In this document: positions 56,402-64,000 of the stretch, one piece after another | Position numbering within the stretch: position 1 is the stretch's first letter | Layout: each line of letters opens with the position of its first letter | Source: Lathyrus oleraceus | Lineage: Eukaryota > Streptophyta > Magnoliopsida > Fabales > Fabaceae | Assembly (NCBI RefSeq): GCF_024323335.1 | Contig: NC_066581.1 | Span: 181,219,330-181,283,329, forward strand | DNA length: 64,000 bases | Reading direction: 5' to 3' | The notes under the pieces: model-generated | Databases searched by the model: none | What the model was told of the DNA's origin: nothing | What the model saw: only the letters and a program-made list of their open reading frames with translations | Translations under genes and position numbers: made by a program

Positions 56402-57327
56402 GAAAAATGGAGACTCTGCTTGGGACAGAAAAGTCCTATTGGGTTTTGCCTACTTTTCATATTTGTTGTATTGTATTGTATATTTTTTTGTGACATATTT
56501 TTGTGCAATTTGGGATTACTGTATTGTATGTAATGATTGAATTGTTTGAATATTAATTCCTTGTATGCTTGGTGATCTTCGTGAGATGAGTTCTATACAC
56601 GGACTCGAGTGCACTTAGGATAGGAGAATGGCATAGTCTTGTCGACTTGTGTGGAGTTATTCCTTAGCAAGTTGACTTGCAAGTCCATTCACTTGGTGGA
56701 GGTTATGTTGGGATCAATAATGTCACACAAGTAAGTTGTGGTTAGACATTACTCTTTCTAATATAGACCTTAGAAGCCAAGGACCTTAGTTTACCAAGCC
56801 CATCATGGCATATTCTTAGGATGTAGTGCGAAAGTCGTTCAAGTGTAAGATTTGATACGATTGTTACGTGATACTACACTCATAAGAGTCTCTCTTGAGA
56901 ATATTTTCGGAATACGAGTAGTCGTTTCTCCAATAATATCCGAAAGATGGGATGATGACTATGGGAACCTCTTGTAGAACATGTTTGGCAGGTTTAAACC
57001 CTAGTACACTCCCTTTTGGGTTGTTCTTAACCTAACTCCATGCTCGTGACTTACAACAAACCCTTGATTCATGGTTGATCCGTTAATGAATCCTTAATAT
57101 CAATGGAAGTTGGGTGTTGATAAGGCTTAAACCATAATCCACCAAAATGGATGATTGATATTAAGGATAACATGATCCATCCCATGACCTTTGTTTGGTG
57201 TGCTTTGCTTGATCCTTGAGTCTGATTGTTGCATTCATGCATTCATGCACCCATTTGCATTCATATCATCAAAATAATAAGAAAAATTTCAAGGAACTTA
57301 AGGGGTTTATTTGCAAAATTTTCAGAC
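56402..57327 (+). other. Variant PBS and 5' UTR of Ogre III
   Basis: Variant PBS TGGAGACTCTGCTTGGG at 56408-56424. The 14-bp stem is at 57091-57104 and 57154-57167. Otherwise the same as II. Confidence 0.75.
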
Positions 57328-58215
57328 ATGGAAAGACAAAGAAGGAATACAAAGAAGTACAGCTTCAGGCAACCAGATTTGAAAGAGTTAAGGAAGCTTC
57401 TTCCTCTTCTGACTACTCAGGTGGATGAAGGATTGGTGAGTGTATTGGTGCAGTTTTATGATCCCTTGTACCGTTGCTTCACGTTTCCGGATTTCCAGCT
57501 TCTGCATACCCTTGAGGAGTATGCCTATCTTGTGGGTATACCTATCCTGGATCAGTTTCCGTTCAGTGGCTTGGAGAGTATTCCTACTTCTCAAGAGATA
57601 GCTGACATGTTACACATAGATGAATCTCTGGTTGGTGCTTATATGACTACCAAAGGAGGAATTCAAGGTCTCCCTTCTGAGTTCCTCATTGCTCAAGCTA
57701 CTATGTATGGGAAGGCCATGAGTGAGGACGCCTTTGAGGCTATATTTGTACTTCTCATCTATGGGCTAGTATTATTCCCCAACATCGACAAGTTTGTGGA
57801 TGTGAACGCTATTAGGATCTTCTCTACTCTTAATCCCGTTCCAACTCTGTTGGGCGATACCTACTTCTCTTTGCATATGAGGAATGCAAAGGGTGGTGGC
57901 GCCATTGTGTGTTGTTTGCCTCTGTTGTATAAGTGGTTTATTTCTCACTTACCTCAGATGATCGCTTTCAAGGAGAACAAGGAATGTCTACGGTGGTCCA
58001 CGAGACTTATGTCTCTCACTAATGATGATATCTCTTGGTATAACCATGTGTATGATGGTGTGCGGATTATTGACTCTTGTGGCCAATTCTCCAATGTACC
58101 TCTTCTTGGTACATGTGGTGGGATTAACTACAACCCTGTTTTGGCGCGTCGTCAGCTTGGGTTCCCCCTAAAGGATAAACCCAATAACATTCTGTTAGAG
58201 GGTGTGTTCCTTTGA
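57328..58215 (+). pseudogene. Ogre ORF1 (element III), C-terminally truncated
   Basis: Same length and truncation point as in II (alternative in-frame ATG 57226). It differs from II at single sites (for example CGQFSNVPLL against CGEFSNVPLL). Unknown function; open throughout. Confidence 0.8.
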
Positions 58216-58388
58216 AATAAAAAACAAATCATATGCACAAGCATTGCATGAATCATATGCATAAGCAGGTTTTGTTTCTGGTCCCTTGCCCTGTGGTCTA
58301 ACCCTGTGTCCTTCATTTATTTTGAAGACAAGCTGACTCACCGGTACTACACTAGAGCCAACATTTCAAGACTGATGGATCACTTAGA
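58216..58388 (+). other. Remnant of ORF1-gag spacer in III
   Basis: Same deletion scar as in II at 34184-34356. Confidence 0.65.
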
Positions 58389-58892
58389 CCATGGATTCAC
58401 GAGGCAGGCGCCGTGACGTCCACCCTACAACAGAAATTGAAATTCGTGAAAAACAAGAAATTGGTAGTGGTAGGGGGGAAAGCTCTCCTGGTTAGCCATT
58501 TGTCTTCCTTCTCTTATATAGATGTCGAGGTTGAAGTTGGAACTCCTTTCCAAGCGTTATCTATTGCTGAGCCTATTGAGAAGAGAACTCCTTCATTTGC
58601 TTCCTACAAAGATGCAAAGCTTGCCATTGAGCATGGTGCAACCACTGGTTTAGGAAAAATGATTGAGTTAGAAGACAACAAGTCACGGGCTGGCATAGGT
58701 TTTTCTTCTGGTACTTTCAACAAGCAAGGGTTATTCAAGAGTGGAGGTTTCATCCACACTGGTCTACATGAGGAGGCTGCTGTTGTTTTAGAAGAAGATA
58801 TAAAGGATTCTGGCAAGTTCATCATCCCTGGTGGGGTCTGCAACAATTGGGTCGCTGTGGATATTCCAACAGTTGTCCACAAGTCAACATAA
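58389..58892 (+). pseudogene. C-terminal protease region of Ogre III
   Basis: Same fragment as 34357-34860, with FSYIDVEVE where II has FSDIDVEVE. No aspartic active site. It ends before an intron-like gap. Confidence 0.8.
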
Positions 58893-59153
58893 TAATCACT
58901 TTGTTTAAAAACCCTTCTCCCATGCCAAAAGGAGGAGTGATAACATTGTTGGCAACATAAATACAATGATATTTTCATTCAATAAATTCATGTTAAATGT
59001 TTGTTTTTCCCATTTATTTTCCTTTTTTGTTTTTGCATGAAATTGGTGATCACATAAAACCCTAAAAAATAAAATAAAATCAATCTTTTCATCTGCATAA
59101 TGATTTTCCTTGTTTGAATTCTAAATCTTTTCATATCCAAAATCATTATGCAG
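58893..59153 (+). other. Intron-like gap of Ogre III
   Basis: Same as 34861-35121, ending ATTATGCAG. Confidence 0.55.
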
Positions 59154-60004
59154 GTTGATTTCTAAACCCATTGAACATAATGACCCAACACCATCTCCCA
59201 ATTTCGAATTCCTTGTATTTGAGACAGGGGAAGATGATGTTGAAGAGATTCCTGATGAGATCACCCGGCTACTTGAGCATGAAGAGAAGATCATTCAGCC
59301 GCATCTTGAGAATCTGGAAACAGTCAACTTGGGGTCTGAAGATTGTGTGCGAGAGGTAAAGATTGGGGCACTTCTGGAAGAATCTGTTAAGAAGGGGTTG
59401 ATTAAGTTGCTACAAGAATATGTCGACATCTTTGCTTGGTCGTATGAAGACATGCCTGGTCTAGATACTGATATTGTGCAACATTTCCTACCTCTAAAGC
59501 CTGAGTGCATGCCTGTAAAGAAGAAGCTCAGAAGAACTCATCCTGATATGGCAGTGAAGATCAGAGAGGAAGTTCAGAAGCAAATTGATGCGGGGTTCCT
59601 GGTGACTTCTATATATCCTCAATGGGTGGCCAATATTGAGCCCATGCCTAAGAAAGATGGAAAAGTCCAGATGTGTGTGGATTATAGAGACTTGAATAAA
59701 GCTAGTTCGAAAGATGATTTCCCTCTACCACATATTGATATGTTGGTAGACAATACAACTAAATTCAATGTCTTCTCGTTTATGGACGGATTTTCCGGAT
59801 ATAATGAAATTAAGATGGCACCCGAGGATATGGAGAAGACAACATTCATCACACCTTGGGGACATTCTGTTATCGAGTGATGCCCTCCGGTTTGAAGAAC
59901 GCCGGAGCCACGTATCAACGAGCTATGACTACCTTGTTTCATGATATGATGCACAAGGAGATTGAGGTATATGTCGGTGATATGATCTCTAAGTCAAGAT
60001 CGGA
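59154..60004 (+). pseudogene. Reverse transcriptase, N-terminal half (Ogre III)
   Basis: Open from 59155 to 59880, without the stop seen in II at 35357. It shares the one-base deletion that ends the frame at 59878-59880 and the YVGD palm motif. It has FPLPHIDML where II has IPLPHIDML, and GATYQRAMT where II has RATYQQAMT, so III keeps the more usual residues. It is cut at the same RT/integrase junction. Confidence 0.88.
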
Positions 60005-60401
60005 GGTTGTACTCCCAGTAGAGGTGGAGATCCCATCAATGAGAGTCTTGATGGAGGCCAAGTTGACTGATGCTGAATGGGTTCAGAGTCGTTATGACCA
60101 GCTGAACTTGATAGAAGAAAAGAGATTGACTGCCATGTGCCACGGTTAGTTATATCAGCAGAGGATGAAGAAAGCTTTTGATAAGAAAGTCAAGCCTCGT
60201 GTGTTTCGAGAAGGTGACCTTGTGCTCAAGAAAGTTTTGTCTTTCGCGCCCGATTCCAGGGGCAAGTGGACTCCGAACTTTGAGGGTCCGTATGTTGTTA
60301 AGAGAGCCTTTTCAGGCGGTGCTTTGATACTTACAACTATGGATGGGGAAGATTTCACTCGTCCTGTGAATTCAGATGCAGTCAAGAAATACTTCGCCTA
60401 A
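60005..60401 (+). pseudogene. Integrase C-terminal tail (Ogre III)
   Basis: Same as II, including the TAG after AMCHG (60147-60149). It ends SDAVKKYFA. No catalytic core. Confidence 0.87.
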
Positions 60402-60424
60402 AAAAATAAAAACCGAATAGCTCG

Positions 60425-60592
60425 CTAAGTTGAAAACCCGAAAGGGCGGCTTAGGCAAAAATGAGCGTCTCGGTGGATTGAAAACCTGAAAGGGCGATCC
60501 AGGCAAAAGATAGAGACACAAAAAATATATAATAATGATATATGTATCCCGCTAGATTGAGTACCTCATCCTGGGGCAATCTAGGAAAAAAT
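60425..60592 (+). other. Three-hairpin array after integrase (Ogre III)
   Basis: Same three stems as II. The run after the third hairpin reads AGGAAAAA instead of AGGCAAAA. Confidence 0.75.
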
Positions 60593-63153
60593 TAGTGATT
60601 TGGCAAGTAACTGCATCCTGACAAGACTTTGTTCTACAACTGTCGTCCGTCAGAGATCCTTGCTCATTATCAGCCAAAGCTTCAAATACATCGGATTCAG
60701 AATTGGTGGAGAAATGGTCATTATGTTCAATGTAGCCCTTTTCCAATATATATCACCAATTTCAAATTTGTAAAGATCTATGGAGTCTTGCCATTCGCAG
60801 ACTATCATTCTATCAAATAAATTTGAGCCTTTTATCCAATTATTGGCACTCTTATTTGTTTCTATTCAACAAATATTTTGCATGTTTTGATTAAGAAAAT
60901 ATCATTATTTTAAACGATCAAATTTTTTATAATTTGATTTTAAACAAAGTGAACATTCACAATGACGAAAGGATACTTAGGAGATCCTAAGTGCTCTCCC
61001 AAGGGTGGTACGATCCCCAACAGGGTAAGATTTTTGTCCATATTCCTGGCATCACTGTATCTCCTCCCTCCGGAACCCCTTGTGGTTTATCCTACCAAGT
61101 GGATTGCTTGTTGAGAGTCACCTTTCTTCCCTTCAGCAGAGTAGCAATCTTTCTTCCTCAGCAGCTTGGATCTCTTTGGGCAAGAGCGGTATTTGGTGGT
61201 TGATCCCGATAAATCCTTTATCTCCTCGGATAGATTCCCCAGTAGAGTTGTTGGTGTGGTGGACCTTGTCTGTGATAACTCTCGTCCCCAGCTGGAATGA
61301 TTGATGATTCATCCCTTGCAGAGTTCTTTGCTTCCTGATATCTCTGATCCCCAGCAGATTGGATACTCCCCGATGAACTTGGCTTTCTCTCTTGAGATGT
61401 AGTACCGGGTGGTTGATTCCTGGACCTGGTTGTGTTAGATATGTCTGTCTGTCAACATACATCATACATAAACCACGCATACATGCATAATTATAACATT
61501 CAGATATTCATGTTGCATTCTTTGCCATATATCGTTGTTTGCTGTCTCCTGCTATTTGGTGATATACTTCCCCAAGCAGACGTGTGTGTCTAATCTCTCC
61601 ATATAGAGTAAGCTCCATAGGCAGAAAGCGTCTATCCTTTCTTCCATATTCCCCACCGGGTTATATCCTCGTGGATGTTGATTGTTTTTGTTCCTTCCTA
61701 ACACATATACTGGGATGGTTTTCCCCATTGAGTTATATCCTCACTGGGACATGTCTTGATTTGGTGTGCCTATCTAGTTTGATCCTAGATCGATCTCTTG
61801 AGACTCTTTTCCTGTTTCCCCGTGGTAAATGAATAATTGCTCAATAATTAGTAATTATTATCCCCGGCGGAGTCTGTGTTTCTCTACCCTCATACCGGTA
61901 GTTGTAAACCCTATTTCTTCCCTTTTTGCAGAGTAACTATTTTTGCTCATCTTTAATTGGTGACAATTATCTTCATCCAATAATCGGTGATGATATCCCC
62001 TCATCTGCTTGGATAATTGCCCTTATTACGCAATTTATCCCCAGCGGGTCCTCTCTCGTCTACCTTGTTGTTGTTGGTAACGATTGTTTCTCCCCTGAAT
62101 TGCTCATCATTATATACCTAGTTTCGGTATCCCGATGCCTTTTCTTTTCGGTCGATTTATCCTTTATTAACCTAGTAACCGGTTGTGGATAATCGTCCAT
62201 GCGAGTATATTATCTATGTTCTGGTGGTAATAGATAGTATATCTCATGCACTCTCAGGTCTGAAGCCTTTTGTACTTCCCCAGTTGAGTAAGATTCGTAT
62301 CCCCTTTGTGGAATCGAATATCCATCATGTAATCGAGTTTGCTTTTAGCCCTCTTTTGGATAATGAGTGTTTTAGGAATATTCCCCAATTCACGCCTTGG
62401 TTGGTCACCTATTATATGCCCAGTAACCGGTATCCCTGGTGTTCCTTCCTCTCTGCTCCCTATTATGACTTTTTGTCCCCTGTGGAGTCAGAATCCCTGA
62501 GATGAAGTATACCTTTTAGGTTTTCCTCAGACGTTTTGAAGTTTTGATATCTATCACCTTTATACCGGTCTTGGATATTCATCTCTTCTTGAGCATGTTG
62601 TATCTCTCACCCTCATACCTGGCGTTCAAATCACATGTCTCCTTGAGCTTATTACCTAGTAACCGGTAATACCTCGTCCCGCTGCTTCCCTAAGAGTGTC
62701 CTTGTGGACATCCCCAGCGAAGTCCCTTAGTGGATTGTTTTCATCCGGATTTTATCCGAAGTATCCGCTGTGGATAGTTTTTTGCTGTATTGGTGTATTC
62801 CCCAATAAATGCATCTTCGAGTCAGCTCGAGTCTTTCCATTGGATCTTTTCCCTTTGGAATTCTGTTCCCCGCGCTTTGAGTCGTGACCTGCTCGTGCAT
62901 TTTTATCCCTTTTCTATCCCCAGGAGAGTCCCCAGGGTCTTGGTCCCATGGAGTGAATTGCTCATATGGATTATCAGTGGCTTTTGATTTCTTTGCTTTT
63001 GTGGACACATATCTCCACAGAGTGCTACCATTTTTCATACCTACATTTGCATCATGAGGTCTCTTAGGGACCAAAATTCGTCTCTTTGTTATTATTTCAG
63101 CCCATTATACCCCGTCGAGACGAAGATTTTAACCTTCACTTCTCCGGCTAGAA
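60593..63153 (+). other. 3' UTR of Ogre III
   Basis: Homologous to 36558-39068. It contains about 62 bp (62882-62943) missing from II. No credible gene. Confidence 0.7.
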
Positions 63154-63173
63154 TGACCTTAAATAGGGGCATC
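63154..63173 (+). promoter_or_regulatory. Polypurine tract of Ogre III
   Basis: Ends ...TTAAATAGGGGCATC before TGTAAGACG, the consensus Ogre form in this window. Confidence 0.78.
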
Positions 63174-63906
63174 TGTAAGACGCCACTTTTGACCCTAAGA
63201 TCCCTCATGGCATCATAACATTGCATTTGCATTGCCTCAAGAATCTGTAGCATCTTGGTTCCCTTTGCCTTTGGGTGGGACTCCTTGTGATTGGTTTGAG
63301 ATCACCAAGCATGCTTGAATTATACATCATTGTTTCTCTTACTTTTGTTTACTAACCAAAAGCACAAAAATGTGTCACTAACATCTTTTTTGTAGCTTGA
63401 GCATTCACAAGGTCTGAGCTGTCATGCTCGCTAGGCGAGCAGACTGGTTCGCTAAGCGAACTGAACTGTCATGCTCGCTAAGCGAGCAGATCCTTCGCTA
63501 GGCGAAGTGCACGCGTTTTGGAAAATAACAGAAATTTTGGACTTAATTCTGAGCAGAATCTTAGTAAGTAGTACATTAGATAAACACACACGCTTTTCTC
63601 GTCCCTTCAATCATGTTTGCACAAATAAATTTTCAAAAAAAAACAACAACCTTTGCAACAAATGTGAAAAGGGCTCCCTAGGAGTACCTAGGATGCTTTG
63701 GGTGCCTAATAACTTCCCATTGCATAACCAACCCCCTTACCCAGATCTCTGACATTTTTACTAGTTTTTGATTCAATAAAACTTTTAGGTTTTTGTTCGC
63801 TTTCTAACCATTCCTTTGGATAAATAGAAGTGCGGTGACGACTCGACTTGTATGATATACCTTGGATTTAGTCAATATCTCTAATGGTAACGAATACCCC
63901 GTTACA
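63174..63906 (+). repeat. 3' LTR of Ogre III with 1.3-kb internal deletion
   Basis: Starts TGTAAGACGCC, keeps the hairpin cluster (63426-63506), then jumps at about 63555 from TTCTGAGC to TTAGTAAGTAGTAC. The TATA box and central LTR are lost. It ends with LTR-II-type CTCTAATGGTAACGAATACC and GTTACA. Followed by CGTAC. Confidence 0.9.
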
Positions 63907-64000
63907 CGTACGTGATCACGATGTCACGATAGAATAATTTGATAGCATCGTTGCAAATATCACTGCTTGTAACAATTTGAGTTTTAGTGACGCTGATCTC
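63907..64000 (+). pseudogene. Ogre I protease resumes after the II/III insertion
   Basis: CGTAC (63907-63911) repeats the bases before LTR-II at 30313-30317. The following bases continue the protease lead-in of element I in a frame shifted by one base. It has DHDVTIE, then TAA (63935-63937), then FDSIVANITACNNLSFSDAD, homologous to the B segment at about 15080-15130 (NQFEVVVANITASS). The window ends before the active site. Confidence 0.85.

Larger units (their letters stand above)
55102..63906 (+). mobile_element. Ogre III, near copy of Ogre II, 5' LTR truncated
   Basis: Follows II base for base at an offset of about 24,032, with the same internal deletions (ORF1 tail, gag, most protease, RNase H, integrase core). 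Its 5' LTR is more like the 5' LTR of II, and its 3' LTR start more like the 3' LTR of II. That means duplication of one insertion, not two independent ones. The right flank CGTAC and resumed element-I protease show that its 3' side is the original one. Confidence 0.9.

Noticed and set aside
1..64000. Host genes, tRNA or rRNA genes
   Set aside because: No open frame outside the elements resembles a host protein, and I saw no tRNA cloverleaf or rRNA sequence. The short frames in LTRs and UTRs are what AT-rich DNA yields by chance.

Overview
This window is plant nuclear repeat DNA. It is almost certainly from a large-genome legume, most likely tribe Fabeae (pea, vetch or Lathyrus type). The main reason is the abundance of Ogre-type Ty3/gypsy elements (Tat lineage), recognised by an extra ORF1 upstream of gag, LTRs of 2-5 kb, a primer-binding site starting TGGCGACTCTGCTGGGG (tRNA-Arg type), a second RNase H domain, an intron-like gap between protease and reverse transcriptase, and a long repeat-rich 3' UTR. 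A Ty1/copia element of the SIRE/Maximus type and a piece of an Athila-like element are also present. I found no intact host gene, rRNA, tRNA or CRISPR array. Every coding region is a decayed retrotransposon gene.

Layout. 1-3445: 3' part of an Ogre LTR (LTR-A). 3446-3730: small minus-strand coding-like fragment. 3731-15727: minus-strand Ogre 'B' (3' LTR, PPT, hairpin minisatellite, integrase, two RNase H domains, RT, protease, end of the gag-protease linker). 15728-19571 plus 49654-53030: LTR and 3' UTR of a second minus-strand Ogre, 'C', inserted in B. 19572-20289 plus 41142-49653: plus-strand SIRE-type copia, inserted in the LTR of C. 20290-30317: plus-strand Ogre 'I', inserted in the copia 5' LTR (target-site duplication GGTAG). 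30318-41141: Ogre 'II', an internally deleted element inserted in the protease region of I. 53030-55101: Athila-like 3' UTR and LTR. 55102-63906: 'III', a near copy of II. 63907-64000: the protease region of element I resumes exactly where it stopped at 30317.

The nesting is five deep (B, then C, copia, I, II), and a rearrangement lies on top of it. The CGTAC target duplication of the II insertion is split between the left side of II (30313-30317) and the right side of III (63907-63911). The 3' LTR of II ends with element-I-type sequence and is followed by element I's own GGTAG duplication. The simplest reading is an LTR-LTR deletion that fused II to the end of I, plus a duplication (or an assembly or haplotype chimera) that placed an undeleted copy of II and the rest of I to the right.

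The less expected content is structural: an alternating-hairpin minisatellite in the 3' UTR of B, covarying hairpin arrays directly after the integrase gene, a conserved 14-16 bp stem-loop in the 5' UTR just before ORF1, covarying hairpin clusters inside LTR-II, and a PBS-like decoy near the 3' end of every Ogre LTR family seen here.
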